A DNA stretch of 64,000 nt from Afipia sp. 1NLS2 (GCF_000178995.1 NZ_ADVZ01000001.1:1336001-1400000); one strand, 5' to 3'. Positions 35,241-44,613 are shown, numbered from the stretch's first letter. Program-made: numbers and translations. The notes: a model not told the origin generated them from the letters alone.

Positions 35241-38200
35241 TCGCCCGCCTCATCGCGTGGTCCGCACGCAACCTCGTTCTGATCCTGGTCGGCACCGCGT
35301 TCGCTGTCGCGGCCGGTGTCTATGCCGTCAAGACCTTACCGCTGGACGCCATTCCCGATCTCTCGGATGTGCAGGTCATCGTCTACACCGATTATCCCGG
35401 CCAGGCGCCGCAGGTGGTTGAGGATCAGGTCACCTATCCTCTGACAACAGCCATGCTGACCGTACCAAGGTCCAAAGTCGTGCGCGGCTTCTCCTTTTTC
35501 GGCGTCTCCTTCGTCTACGTGATCTTCGAGGACGGCACGGATCCCTATTGGGCGCGTAGCCGCGTGCTCGAATATCTGAACGCCGCGGCCAAGCGCCTGC
35601 CGGCCGGCGTCACGCCGGGGCTCGGGCCGGACGCGACCGGTGTCGGATGGGTTTACCAATATGCCGTTATCGCCAAGGACATGACACTGGCTGAGTTACG
35701 CTCGCTGCAGGACTGGGTCATCCGTTTTGCTGCCTCGAAGGCCGAGGGGGTCTCGGAGGTCGCGAGCGTCGGTGGCTTCGTCAAGCAATATAACATCGTC
35801 GTCGATCCGCTGCGGCTGCGCGCCCAGGGAATATCACTCGCTGCCGTGCGTGACGCCGTGCGCAACAGCAACCAGGATGTCGGCGGTCGTACGCTTGAGC
35901 TGTCAGAGTTCGAGTTTATGGTGCGCGGCCGGGGCTACATCAAATCGCCCGCCGATATCGAGAACATCGTGCTGAAGACCGATCGGGGCGTGCCGCTGCG
36001 TCTCAAGGACGTGGCGCGCGTGGAGATCGGTCCGGACGAGCGACGCGGCATCACCGAGCTCAACGGCGAAGGGGAAGTGGCAAGTGGCATCGTGCTACAG
36101 CGCTTCGGCGCCAACGCGCTCAGCGTGATCGAGAACGTCAAACAGAAGCTTGCCGACATCGCGGGCAGCCTGCCCAAAGGCGCTGAAATCGTGCCGGTCT
36201 ATGATCGCTCGCATCTCATCGAGGCCGCGATCGAAACGTTGCGGCACACACTGACAGAGGAGAGCATCATTGTCGCCTTTGTCTGCGTGGTGTTCCTGCT
36301 GCATCTCAGAAGCGCACTCGTCGCCATCCTTATGCTGCCGGTTGGCATCCTGATCGCCTTCACCGGGATGAAGCTGATCGGGCTCGGCTCCAACATCATG
36401 AGTCTCGGCGGCATCGCCATCGCGGTCGGCGCCATGATCGACGCCGCCATCGTCATGATCGAGAACGCCCATAAGCATCTGGAGCGCGCGCCGCCGGATA
36501 AGCCCCGCGTGCAAATCCTGATCGATGCGGCGAGCGAGGTCGGTCCGGCACTGTTCTTCAGCCTGCTCGTCATCACCGTGTCCTTTCTGCCGATCTTCAC
36601 GCTGGAATCGCAGGAGGGACGGCTGTTCGGCCCGCTCGCCTTCACCAAGACCTTCTCGATGGCGGCGGCCGCGATTCTGTCGGTGACATTGGTGCCGGCG
36701 CTGATGGTGATCTTCGTGCGCGGCAAGATCATTCCGGAGCATAAGAACCCGATCAACAAATTTCTGATCTGGACTTATCGACCGATCATTCGCGCGGTCC
36801 TGAAGGCGAAGACCTTTACCATCATCGTTGCTCTTGTTGCACTTGCCGTCAGCATCTGGCCCGCGCGCCAGCTCGGCTCGGAGTTCATGCCAAATCTCGA
36901 TGAAGGCACGCTGCTCTATATGCCGACCACCCTGCCGGGAATTTCCGTGACGAAGGCGGCTGAGTTACTACAAGTGCAGGACCGCATCATCAAATCGTTC
37001 CCGGAGGTGGATTCCGTGTACGGCAAGGCCGGCCGTGCAGCGACGGCGACCGACCCGGCGCCGACCGAAATGTTCGAGACCATCATCAATCTGAAGCCGA
37101 AGGAGCAGTGGCGGCCCGGCGTGAATATCGACAGCCTCAAGGCCGAGATGGACAAGGCGCTACAGTTCCCCGGCGTCTCGAATGCCTGGACCATGCCGAT
37201 TCGTGCTCGCATCGACATGCTCTCGACCGGCATCCGCACGCCAGTCGGCGTCAAAGTGTTCGGCGCGGACCTTGGTGAGATGGAGAAGGTCGCCCGTCAG
37301 ATCGAAACAGTCCTCAGGGCGGTGCCCGGCACGTCGAGCGCCTATGCCGAACGAGTCATCGGCGGTTACTATCTCGACATCATCCCCGACCGGGAGGCGC
37401 TAGGCCGCTACGGTCTTAAGATCGGCGATGCGCAGGACGTTATCGCAACCGCACTCGGCGGCGAGACGGTGACGACAACAGTCGAGGGTCGCGAGCGCTA
37501 CGGCGTGAATATCCGCTACCCCCGCGACCTACGTTCGAATCCACGGGCGATCGCGACCGATGTCGAAGTGCCGCTGTCCGGTGGCGGCGCCATTCCCCTT
37601 GGCGAGGTGGCGAAGGTTCAGCTCACACGGGGCGCGACCTCAATCCGCACCGAGAACGGGCAGCTCGCGACCTATATTTATGTCGACATCAACGGCCGCG
37701 ATCTTGGCGGCTATGTTGCCGAGGCGCAGAAGGCGGTCGCCGCATCGGTGAAGCTGCCGCCGGGCTATTCGGTCGGCTGGAGCGGACAGTACGAATATCT
37801 GGAGCGGGCCGAAGCGCGGATGAAGATCGTGGTGCCGGTGACGCTCCTGATCATCTTCCTGCTGCTCTACCTCAACTTCCGGGCGCTCACGGAGACGCTG
37901 ATCGTCATGCTGTCGCTGCCCTTCGCTCTGGTCGGCGGGGTGTGGCTGATGTGGTGGCTCGGCTTCAACATGTCGGTCGCGGTGGCGGTAGGGTTCATCG
38001 CGCTCGCCGGCGTCGCTGCCGAGACAGGGGTCGTTATGCTGATCTATCTCGATCAGGCGATGGCCGAGGTGAAGACGGCGCGAGCCGGACAAGGCCGGAG
38101 CTTCACCCGTGCCGATCTCTACGAGGCGATCATGCTCGGCGCGGTCGAGCGGGTACGGCCGAAGATGATGACGGTCGTGGCCATCATGGCGGGCCTAGTG

Positions 38201-38410
38201 CCGATCCTGTGGAGCACCGGCGCTGGTTCGGAGGTCATGCAGCGCATCGCTGTCCCGATGATCGGCGGCATGATCTCATCGACGATCCTGACGCTCGTTG
38301 TGATCCCGGCGATCTATGGGCTGATCAAAGGATGGGGGCTTCCGGCGAAGGCCGTCCCGGCCTCCGTCGAGGAACTCGAACCCTTACCGCTACGCGAGGC
38401 GGCCGAATGA
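35237..38410 (+). CDS. cusA: Cus/Czc-type heavy-metal RND efflux pump
   Basis: A 1,057-residue inner-membrane RND transporter of the heavy-metal (HME) class. The start DAIPDLSDVQVIVYTDYPG, the loop SKVVRGFSFFGVSFVYVIF, the TM4 region AIAVGAMIDAAIVMIENAHK and the end region PKMMTVVAIMAGLVPILW are typical of CusA. Methionines in the periplasmic part (PIRARIDMLSTGIRTPVGVKV) favour Cu(I)/Ag(I). Together with the adaptor it forms the cation exporter; no outer-membrane CusC gene is in the cluster, so a chromosomal or later copy would be needed. Confidence 0.92.
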   Translation: MIARLIAWSARNLVLILVGTAFAVAAGVYAVKTLPLDAIPDLSDVQVIVYTDYPGQAPQVVEDQVTYPLTTAMLTVPRSKVVRGFSFFGVSFVYVIFEDGTDPYWARSRVLEYLNAAAKRLPAGVTPGLGPDATGVGWVYQYAVIAKDMTLAELRSLQDWVIRFAASKAEGVSEVASVGGFVKQYNIVVDPLRLRAQGISLAAVRDAVRNSNQDVGGRTLELSEFEFMVRGRGYIKSPADIENIVLKTDRGVPLRLKDVARVEIGPDERRGITELNGEGEVASGIVLQRFGANALSVIENVKQKLADIAGSLPKGAEIVPVYDRSHLIEAAIETLRHTLTEESIIVAFVCVVFLLHLRSALVAILMLPVGILIAFTGMKLIGLGSNIMSLGGIAIAVGAMIDAAIVMIENAHKHLERAPPDKPRVQILIDAASEVGPALFFSLLVITVSFLPIFTLESQEGRLFGPLAFTKTFSMAAAAILSVTLVPALMVIFVRGKIIPEHKNPINKFLIWTYRPIIRAVLKAKTFTIIVALVALAVSIWPARQLGSEFMPNLDEGTLLYMPTTLPGISVTKAAELLQVQDRIIKSFPEVDSVYGKAGRAATATDPAPTEMFETIINLKPKEQWRPGVNIDSLKAEMDKALQFPGVSNAWTMPIRARIDMLSTGIRTPVGVKVFGADLGEMEKVARQIETVLRAVPGTSSAYAERVIGGYYLDIIPDREALGRYGLKIGDAQDVIATALGGETVTTTVEGRERYGVNIRYPRDLRSNPRAIATDVEVPLSGGGAIPLGEVAKVQLTRGATSIRTENGQLATYIYVDINGRDLGGYVAEAQKAVAASVKLPPGYSVGWSGQYEYLERAEARMKIVVPVTLLIIFLLLYLNFRALTETLIVMLSLPFALVGGVWLMWWLGFNMSVAVAVGFIALAGVAAETGVVMLIYLDQAMAEVKTARAGQGRSFTRADLYEAIMLGAVERVRPKMMTVVAIMAGLVPILWSTGAGSEVMQRIAVPMIGGMISSTILTLVVIPAIYGLIKGWGLPAKAVPASVEELEPLPLREAAE

Positions 38411-38425
38411 CAGGAGAGCGCCAAG

Positions 38426-38542
38426 ATGCACAATATGATGGGCGAAGGAATGATGTGGGGCATGGGCCTTTTCGGCGTCATCGGCATCGTCGTGCTGGTG
38501 CTGGTGATTGCCGCGCTCGTAAAATACGTCTTCTTCCGGTGA
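38426..38542 (+). CDS. 38-residue Met-rich single-span membrane peptide
   Basis: MHNMMGEGMMWGMG at the N-terminus, then one hydrophobic helix (LFGVIGIVVLVLVIAALV) and a basic end KYVFFR. AGGAG stands about 10 bases before the ATG and the gene begins 15 bases after the pump stop, so it is a real member of the operon. Eight residues from the front are Met or His, which suits copper binding at the membrane face. Small proteins of this layout accompany copper efflux genes; the exact role is unknown. Confidence 0.7.
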   Translation: MHNMMGEGMMWGMGLFGVIGIVVLVLVIAALVKYVFFR

Positions 38543-38598
38543 GACGAGAGCCGAGCCGACTTGTTTTTGGCGCAGTTCGGCGCGACGCTGGTGGCACC

Positions 38599-38961
38599 AT
38601 GAAACGCTGGTCGGCCACACAGCTCGTCGCCCTGTTCCTCGCGGTCTTCGTGACCGTGGGGATGAGCCTGTCGGCAGTCCAGGCCAGCGACATGACTGCG
38701 AAGATGGCGATGGCGTCCGATATGGGCGCTCCCGGCCACAATGGCTGCGATTGTTGCCCGAGCGGCGGGAATGATAACGACATGAAGGCTATGCCGTGCG
38801 CGGCCTTCTGCGTTGCGCCGGTCTTGGCCGTGCTCCCGCAAGTCACCGGAATGGCCCTGGTCCAGAGGCCCGGGTCACCGATTGCAGCACGCGTGGCGCT
38901 GCTCAACGGCAGGGCTTCGCCGCCTGGCCCCCACCCGCCCAGACCCGCCAGCATCGGCTGA
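38599..38961 (+). CDS. Cys/Met-rich exported protein, second copy type
   Basis: A 120-residue protein: signal helix (QLVALFLAVFVTVGMSLSAVQA), Met-rich stretch (MTAKMAMASDMG) and cysteines in CDCCPSGG and MPCAAFCVAP. The pattern parallels the protein at 32891-33256, likely a distant paralogue. The ATG at 38599 is chosen; the same frame is open far upstream only because it runs through the pump gene out of frame. Confidence 0.65.
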   Translation: MKRWSATQLVALFLAVFVTVGMSLSAVQASDMTAKMAMASDMGAPGHNGCDCCPSGGNDNDMKAMPCAAFCVAPVLAVLPQVTGMALVQRPGSPIAARVALLNGRASPPGPHPPRPASIG

Positions 38962-39109
38962 CACCGCGGCCATCGCTTTAAGCGACTAAGGCCGAGGCCA
39001 ACGAATGCGTGCGCGTGCTGTGCCTATCGCGGGCACCAGTCTGATCCCGCCAACGGGCGATCAAGACCGGCGCGTTCCCGTCATCTACGATGATTCGGAA
39101 GGGTCCAAC

Positions 39110-40567
39110 GTGAATATAAGAACTGGTTCTGCCATCTCGCGCCGCGGCCTGTTGCTGGCTGGCACCGGACTGGCTTTGACAACATCGTCGCTCCCATGGC
39201 GGGCACGAGCGGCCGCCCCGGGCGACATCCGCATCACGGCTGGGCCGAGCCGTGCTTCACTCGCAGGAGCAGGCCATCCTCGGGCGGAGGTCTGGGCCTA
39301 CAACGGCGCCGTGCCGGGGCCGGTCGTGCGCCTCCGGCAAGGCGAGCCGGCACGTATCCTCGTCGAGAACCGGCTCGATCAGGGCACGACCGTGCATTGG
39401 CACGGCATCCGGCTGCCGAACGCGATGGACGGCGTGCCAGGCCTGACGCAGCCACTGATCAAGCCTGGCGAGACCTTCACCTACACGTTCACGCCGCCGG
39501 ATGCCGGCACCTTCTGGTATCACTCGCACGCCAACAGCCTCGAACAGCTTGGCCGTGGCCTCGCGGGCGCCGTGATCGTGAAAGAGCGCGAGCCCATCGC
39601 GGTCGACCGCGATCTCCTTTGGGTGCTCTCGGACTGGCGCCTCACCTCAGAGGCCCAGATTGCTGGCGGGTTCGGCAATGGCATGGAAGCGGCCATGTCT
39701 GGCCGGGTCGGAAACACGGTAACGCTCAACGGCGCGATATCGGACGAGCAGCCGGTCCGGGCCGGTGAGCGGCTCCGGCTCCGGCTCGTCAACGGAGCAC
39801 TCGCCCGGATCATGGCTTTGCGTTTCGAGGGCCATCGGCCGGTGATCGTCGCGACCGACGGCCAACCCTGCGATCCGCATGAGCCGGACGGAGGTCGCGT
39901 CGTTGTCGGCCCGGCGATGCGAATCGATGTCGTTCTCGACATGCAGGGTGAGCCAGGCCGCCGCTACCGCGTGGTCGACGACTTCTATGACGACCTATCC
40001 TACACGCTCACCCAGCTTGCCTATGGCGAGAGGCCGCCGCTTCGCCCGCATCCCCTCGATGCCACGCTCAAGTTGCCGCGCAACCCCCTACCGGAGCCGG
40101 ATCTCACCACCGCCGAGCGACACGAACTGGCGCTCCAGGGCGGCATGATGGGGGGCGGCGGCATGATGAGCGGCATGAGTGGGATGATGGGCGGCATGAA
40201 GGGCATGGGAATGATGGGTTTGGGTCGGGGCGCCGCCTGGGCCATCAATGGTATGTCGATGACCGGCGATGGCGACGCCGGTATGAAGCCCGTTCTTACA
40301 TTCCAGCGGGGCCGCAGCGTCCTGCTAGCTCTCAAGAACGAAACCGCATGGTGGCATCCGATGCACCTGCATGGTCACAGCTTTCATGTGCTGACACGCA
40401 ACGGAAAGCCTGTGCCGCACAATCTCTGGGGCGACACCGTCCTGGTCTCACCGAGAGAGACGGTGGAGGTCGCCTTCGTCGCCGACAATCCCGGCGAGTG
40501 GATGCTGCATTGCCACGTCATGGACCACCAGGTGGCCGGTCTGATGACCGTACTGCGCGTCGCTTGA
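39110..40567 (+). CDS. Tat-exported multicopper oxidase (CueO/CopA-like)
   Basis: A 485-residue multicopper oxidase. A twin-arginine signal is at the start (ISRRGLLLAGTGLAL). All four copper-binding His motifs are present: TVHWHG, FWYHSH, HPMHLHGHSF and HCHVMDHQ. A Met/Gly-rich insert at about residues 345-375 (GMMGGGGMMSGMSGMMGGMK) is like those that bind Cu(I) in CueO and CopA. It should oxidise Cu(I) to the less toxic Cu(II). The GTG at 39110 with GGAAGGG upstream places the Tat motif at residue 11; an ATG at 39005 would give 520 residues. Confidence 0.88.
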   Translation: MNIRTGSAISRRGLLLAGTGLALTTSSLPWRARAAAPGDIRITAGPSRASLAGAGHPRAEVWAYNGAVPGPVVRLRQGEPARILVENRLDQGTTVHWHGIRLPNAMDGVPGLTQPLIKPGETFTYTFTPPDAGTFWYHSHANSLEQLGRGLAGAVIVKEREPIAVDRDLLWVLSDWRLTSEAQIAGGFGNGMEAAMSGRVGNTVTLNGAISDEQPVRAGERLRLRLVNGALARIMALRFEGHRPVIVATDGQPCDPHEPDGGRVVVGPAMRIDVVLDMQGEPGRRYRVVDDFYDDLSYTLTQLAYGERPPLRPHPLDATLKLPRNPLPEPDLTTAERHELALQGGMMGGGGMMSGMSGMMGGMKGMGMMGLGRGAAWAINGMSMTGDGDAGMKPVLTFQRGRSVLLALKNETAWWHPMHLHGHSFHVLTRNGKPVPHNLWGDTVLVSPRETVEVAFVADNPGEWMLHCHVMDHQVAGLMTVLRVA

Positions 40568-40597
40568 ACTCAACCCTATTCGAAACGGAGAACGGAC

Positions 40598-41038
40598 ATG
40601 CAAAGACGACACTTCCTCCTCGCCAGCGCCGCCCTTCTGTTCCTGTCGGCGCCCGTGGTCGCCGCGCCCATCCACGCGGTCCTCTACAAGAACCCGAACT
40701 GTAGTTGCTGCGAAGGCTATGCCGCCTATCTGCGCAACAACGGCTTCGACGTCGACGTCAAGCCGACCAATGATCTTGCCCACATCAGCAGCAAGGCCGG
40801 CGTACCCGAAGAGCTGGAAGGCTGTCACACCATGTTCGTTGGTGGCTATGTGATCGACGGGCACGTGCCTGTCGACATCATCCGCAAGCTCCTTGCGGAG
40901 AAGCCTGCCATCGCTGGCATTACCCTGCCAGGCATGCCGATGGGCTCGCCCGGCATGGTCGGCACGAAGACCGAGAAGTTCACGATCTATGCCGTCACGA
41001 AGGACGGCAAGGCGCCGTTTATCTACGCGACGGAATGA
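40598..41038 (+). CDS. DUF411 copper-binding protein
   Basis: A 146-residue periplasmic DUF411 protein: signal peptide (ending VVA-AP), metal site KNPNCSCCEGYAAYL, then VPEELEGCHTMFVGGYVIDGHVPVD. It is a frequent partner of copper resistance genes, thought to bind copper. It has a good ribosome site (CGGAG) and lies 30 bases after the oxidase gene. Confidence 0.87.
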   Translation: MQRRHFLLASAALLFLSAPVVAAPIHAVLYKNPNCSCCEGYAAYLRNNGFDVDVKPTNDLAHISSKAGVPEELEGCHTMFVGGYVIDGHVPVDIIRKLLAEKPAIAGITLPGMPMGSPGMVGTKTEKFTIYAVTKDGKAPFIYATE

Positions 41039-41137
41039 TCGACCGCCGCATTTTGCATGGATGCCGCTCACGAGAAGGTGCGGCTCCGATACGAGCCCGC
41101 AAGAGATCGGCGGCTCCATAGCCGAGGAAAAACACTC

Positions 41138-41401
41138 ATGGTCGATTTGAAATTCCTTATTCCAGCGCCGCCTCCCTGCCCTGACAATGCCTTCCAGATG
41201 ATCGGCCGCTATTTTGGTAGCCGCCGCGGCCTTTTCGTGCTCGGCGCGGTGATCATCATCCTCGGCGTCGCGTTCAATTGGAGCTGGCTGCTTGCGCTCG
41301 GGATAGCACCGCTTCTCCTCAGCGCATTGCCATGCCTTGCGATGTGCGCGCTTGGCCTGTGCATGCACAAGATGACGGGCCGCTCGGACAATGGCGACTG
41401 A
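41138..41401 (+). CDS. small Cys-containing membrane protein
   Basis: An 87-residue protein with two helices (GLFVLGAVIIILGVAFNWSW, and LLLSALPCLAMCALGLCM ending HKMTG). Three cysteines and a His in the last helix suggest metal contact. The ATG at 41138 has GAGGAAAAA upstream. Similar short proteins, often ending in His-rich tails, occur in copper clusters; I do not know the family. Confidence 0.6.
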   Translation: MVDLKFLIPAPPPCPDNAFQMIGRYFGSRRGLFVLGAVIIILGVAFNWSWLLALGIAPLLLSALPCLAMCALGLCMHKMTGRSDNGD

Positions 41402-41409
41402 AAGGAAGT

Positions 41410-41540
41410 ATGATGGGCTTCTATAGCGACACATCATCTTCCCAAGGTTGTGTCATCTCGCGATGCGCAACAAGCATTTGGTACTTTACTGTGGACGGGT
41501 CGTCGGGCTCGGCCGAGGGCCGGTTGTAGACAAAGCGTAA
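41410..41540 (+). pseudogene. truncated, frameshifted class I SAM methyltransferase start
   Basis: A good AAGGA site precedes ATGATGGGC, which reads MMGFYSD. Two bases later another frame continues as IIFPRLCHLAMRNKHLV and then degenerates (GRVVGLGRGPVV) before TAA at 41538. Methyltransferases with the start MGFYSD..LPRLCDLAMRNK..VPYR are common beside metal genes, so this is the first 40 codons of such a gene with the SAM-binding part lost. The next gene begins 10 bases later, so the junction of a deletion may lie here. Confidence 0.65.
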
Positions 41541-41550
41541 GGGAGTAGGC

Positions 41551-42255
41551 ATGGGCGAGATCAACATCCCCCGCGATCAACAGAATGCCCTTCAGGCGAT
41601 CGACACTAACGAGCTGGACAGGCTGGTCGATCAGGCTATCCGGGAAGAACGATCTGGCGATCTGCATCGTCTCCCTCTCACAAGTTGCGGTCCCTACATC
41701 TCGACAAAACTCCATCACTTCGAACAGGCGCTGGCGAAACACCACTTGGCCAAGGCGCCACGAAAGCGCGCAGAGACTGAAAGCACTCTTCGACGCGCGG
41801 GTAGTGATTTGTCCTTCGCCGTGGGAGCCATGAAGCGCCGGATGGAAACGGAGGAGAAGGAAGGGCAGCTCTTCTACGTCGATGACCAGATCATGCCGCC
41901 TCATCGCTTCGACGAACGCCTAAGTGTCAGAGTGAGCTATCGGTGGCGCCGGGCCGTCGATGGCGAGTGGACGTTCGGCAGCATCACGTTCGTCCATAAC
42001 GCAGATATACGTCCCGATTATACGATCCCGGTCCCCAGTCGAAAGCCGAGCGCCGCCAAGCAGGAGCAGGATCGGCAGACTAAGCTGTATCAAACGTGGG
42101 AGCACCTGATGAGAGGAGCGCTCTACTCGATTAGGGACTATTTCAAAGAAGGCGGCGACGGAGACAAGATTCCGGAAACCTTCCAGGTGACAGTCGACGC
42201 GCATACCCGCGGACTGAACAATTACAGCACGCAGTTCTGGCGCCAGCAGCCTTGA
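41551..42255 (+). CDS. hypothetical protein at the right end of the copper cargo
   Basis: A 234-residue soluble protein that I do not recognise. It starts with helical, charged sequence (INIPRDQQNALQAIDTNELD) and contains RFDERLSVRVSYRWRRAVDG and FGSITFVHNADIRPDYTIPV, beta-like segments, then a helical region. GTAAGGGAG precedes the ATG. It lies directly after a methyltransferase remnant and convergent with the DUF2493 gene, so it may belong to an older insertion than the copper genes. No signal peptide or membrane helix. Confidence 0.6.
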   Translation: MGEINIPRDQQNALQAIDTNELDRLVDQAIREERSGDLHRLPLTSCGPYISTKLHHFEQALAKHHLAKAPRKRAETESTLRRAGSDLSFAVGAMKRRMETEEKEGQLFYVDDQIMPPHRFDERLSVRVSYRWRRAVDGEWTFGSITFVHNADIRPDYTIPVPSRKPSAAKQEQDRQTKLYQTWEHLMRGALYSIRDYFKEGGDGDKIPETFQVTVDAHTRGLNNYSTQFWRQQP

Positions 42256-42299
42256 ACTCTTTCTCCTATCCGGAAGAATGATGTGGAAGATGGCGGCGC

Positions 42300-43229
42300 T
42301 CACGCGCCGCCGAACTTCCAGACCGGGATACCGAGCTTCTTCGCCTTGTCGGCGAGATTGTCCTGGATGCCGGTGCCCGGGAAATGAAGGAGACCAATCG
42401 GCAGCACGTCCAGCATGGCATCGTTGCGTCTAAAGGGAGCGGCCTTGGCGTGCTTCGTCCAGTCGGGTTTGAAGGCGATCTGCGGAACCTTGCGGTTGTC
42501 GGCCCATTTGGCGGCGATCAGTTCGGCGCCCTTCGGCGATCCGCCGTGCAGCAGCACCATGTCGGGGTGCTTGACGTGGACCTGGTCGAGCTTGGCCCAG
42601 ATCAGCCGGTGATCGTTGAAATCGAGCCCGCCGGTGAGCGCCACCTTCGGCCCCGCCGGCAGGAGCACCTGGTTGTCGGCGCGCTTCTTCGCCGCCAGGA
42701 AGTCGCGGCTGTCGATCATCGCCGAGGTGAGGTTGCGATGGTTGACCTTCGACCCGTTGCGCGGCCGCCAGGCTGAATAGGCGTGGTGCTCGAACTGGTC
42801 GGCGGCCTGGTCGCGCATCAGCTCGAAGGCGTTGCGGCGTTCGATGAGCGTCTGACCTTCCGCCGTCAGTCGTTCCAGCTCGACGGATTTGACCTCGCTG
42901 CCATCCTGTTCACGTTGCGAACGCTGCTGGGCCAGTTCGTTGTCGTCGAGTTCGCGCTCGATCCGTTCGATGGCCCGATGGAAGACATTCACCGTCGACC
43001 ACAGCAGGTCCTCGAGGTCGGGTTCGAGGCGAGTGTCAGCAAGCGCCACCACGAGGGCGTCAAAGATGTCGGAGATGCTGCCCGCGAGGATGTTCGCTTC
43101 TGGAAGCGGCCTGGGATCGGGCTCGTCGTTGAAGGGGCGGTAGCCATAGAGCTGGAGTTCGTGGAGGACCTGGTCGGTCGGGGATGAGCTGTGGTGCGGC
43201 TCGAATTCGTCGTCATGGTCGGTGGTCAT
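42300..43229 (-). CDS. DUF2493 (SLOG/YspA-like) protein
   Basis: A 309-residue protein. The C-terminal 120 residues are the DUF2493 Rossmann-like domain (KVALTGGLDFNDHRLIWAKLDQV, MVLLHGGSPKGAELIAAKWA, GLLHFPGTGIQDNLADKAKKLGIP). The N-terminal part is acidic and helical (AIERIERELDDNELAQQRSQ). The ATG at 43229 with GAGGAAAG upstream is preferred over 43274. Part of the element backbone, always near the Toprim and helicase genes; ligand unknown. Confidence 0.82.
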   Translation of the reverse strand: MTTDHDDEFEPHHSSSPTDQVLHELQLYGYRPFNDEPDPRPLPEANILAGSISDIFDALVVALADTRLEPDLEDLLWSTVNVFHRAIERIERELDDNELAQQRSQREQDGSEVKSVELERLTAEGQTLIERRNAFELMRDQAADQFEHHAYSAWRPRNGSKVNHRNLTSAMIDSRDFLAAKKRADNQVLLPAGPKVALTGGLDFNDHRLIWAKLDQVHVKHPDMVLLHGGSPKGAELIAAKWADNRKVPQIAFKPDWTKHAKAAPFRRNDAMLDVLPIGLLHFPGTGIQDNLADKAKKLGIPVWKFGGA

Positions 43230-43557
43230 CGCGGCTTTCCTCGTCGGATCGGCCGCGCCCATCGCGGCCTTCATGGCGACGAAGGCGGCGGGCGGAACGG
43301 ACTTGCATCCGCAGCGCAGTGGAGGGCCGAAGCCTTGGCGGAGGACCGAAGGGGGCCGGCCATTTTGTTTCGCGATGTAAAGGCGGCTCCGCCGCCGACG
43401 GAAAATAGTCGGCCCACGAGGTTGCCGGTCCGGGCCGCTTGCTGCCCGATCGCCCTCTCAGAAGGCCGTGGGTGCGGTCCCCTCCGGCGCTGGGGAACGC
43501 ATGATCGCCGGCCCTACGGTGACGGCGCTGCCGATCCGCCCCTCATCCCGGTTCCGA
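43230..43557. other. 328-bp gap between Toprim and DUF2493 genes
   Basis: No supported gene. GC-rich and partly open on several frames. It should hold the start signals of the DUF2493 gene; I see no strong repeat. Confidence 0.5.
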
Positions 43558-44613
43558 CTATGCCGCCAGCTCCATGAAGCGGGCGACGTCCTGCGCCGCG
43601 ATCTGCACCCGGCTCGCCGCCCGAAGCGCGTCGATCCCAAGCAGGCGGAGATCCTCGTTGAAGTCGCCGAGCCGTGGCGAGATCACGATCGCCTCGATCC
43701 CGGCCTCCCGCGCCCGGTCGATCAATGTCGCCATTGCGCCGTCGCCGGCCGGATCATCGTCGCGAGCAATGTAGAGTCGCCGCAGCGTGTCCGGGAACAG
43801 GATGGCGGAGAGATGCGCCGCCGAGAGGGCTGCAACCAGCGGCATGGTCGGCAAGACGCATCGGAGCGACAGCATCGTCTCGATGCCCTCGCCGGCCGCC
43901 ATGACCTCGCCCGCCACGCCAAATCGAACGGCGTGACCGAGAAGGTCACCCATCGCCCGTCTCGGCGTGTCGATTGGCGCCTTGCCGAGTGTCGCCTCGG
44001 TGAAGTCGCCGGGATCGAGCCAGGTGCGGTGCGCCCCGGTCAAATGTCCTTCGAGATCGGTGACGGAAGCGATCATCGCCGGCCAGGTCTCGGTCGGGCT
44101 GTGTTCGTCCGGTCGATAGTAGCAGCGCGGGTGGAAACGCAGGCTTCCGGTTCCGTGCAAAAACGTAATGCCGCGATTACTGAGATACGTTTCTACGAGT
44201 GTACGGGAAATCGGCTGCGACATGGCGAACAGTCGTCGTGCCGCCTCCGGCGATCCGGTTGGAGCGGCGGGCGCTCGCGATCGATGCCGATCTGGCTCCG
44301 GCTCGGGATGCGGCAGGCTGAGGAACGAACGCGCCTCATCGGCGACGTCCTTGAAGTCGATCAGGCCGCAGCTTTCCTGGATTACGTCGAGCAGATCGCC
44401 ATGCTCGCCGGTCGCGGCGTCGGTCCATTTGCCGGCCGGCCCTTTCACGGACTCCTTGAGCCGCACGAACATCGAGCGGCCCGGCGTGTTGCGCACATCG
44501 CCCACCAGCCAATAGCGGCCCTCCCGCCGTCCGGCCGAGAGGTAGTGGCGGCACACCGCCTCGGCGTCGCGCGCGAGTCGGTGTGCCAGTTCGGAGGCGT
44601 CGTGGCGACTCAT
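43558..44613 (-). CDS. Toprim-domain primase-like protein
   Basis: A 351-residue protein. The first 100 residues are a primase-like region (WLVGDVRNTPGRSMFVRL, GKWTDAATGEHGDLLDVI). The C-terminal Toprim fold has the catalytic Glu in MAAGEGIETMLSL and the acidic motif ARDDDPAGDG near residue 285. Likely supports replication or transfer of the element. The start overlaps the stop of the helicase gene (TGATG). Confidence 0.85.
   Translation of the reverse strand: MSRHDASELAHRLARDAEAVCRHYLSAGRREGRYWLVGDVRNTPGRSMFVRLKESVKGPAGKWTDAATGEHGDLLDVIQESCGLIDFKDVADEARSFLSLPHPEPEPDRHRSRAPAAPTGSPEAARRLFAMSQPISRTLVETYLSNRGITFLHGTGSLRFHPRCYYRPDEHSPTETWPAMIASVTDLEGHLTGAHRTWLDPGDFTEATLGKAPIDTPRRAMGDLLGHAVRFGVAGEVMAAGEGIETMLSLRCVLPTMPLVAALSAAHLSAILFPDTLRRLYIARDDDPAGDGAMATLIDRAREAGIEAIVISPRLGDFNEDLRLLGIDALRAASRVQIAAQDVARFMELAA

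Noticed and set aside
37942-38961. 340-codon frame through the end of the pump gene
   Set aside because: Only the last 120 codons (from 38599) form a plausible protein; the rest reads cusA out of frame.
40021-40335. Pro/Met-rich minus-strand frame within the oxidase gene
   Set aside because: Produced by the Met/Gly-rich insert of the oxidase read backwards.
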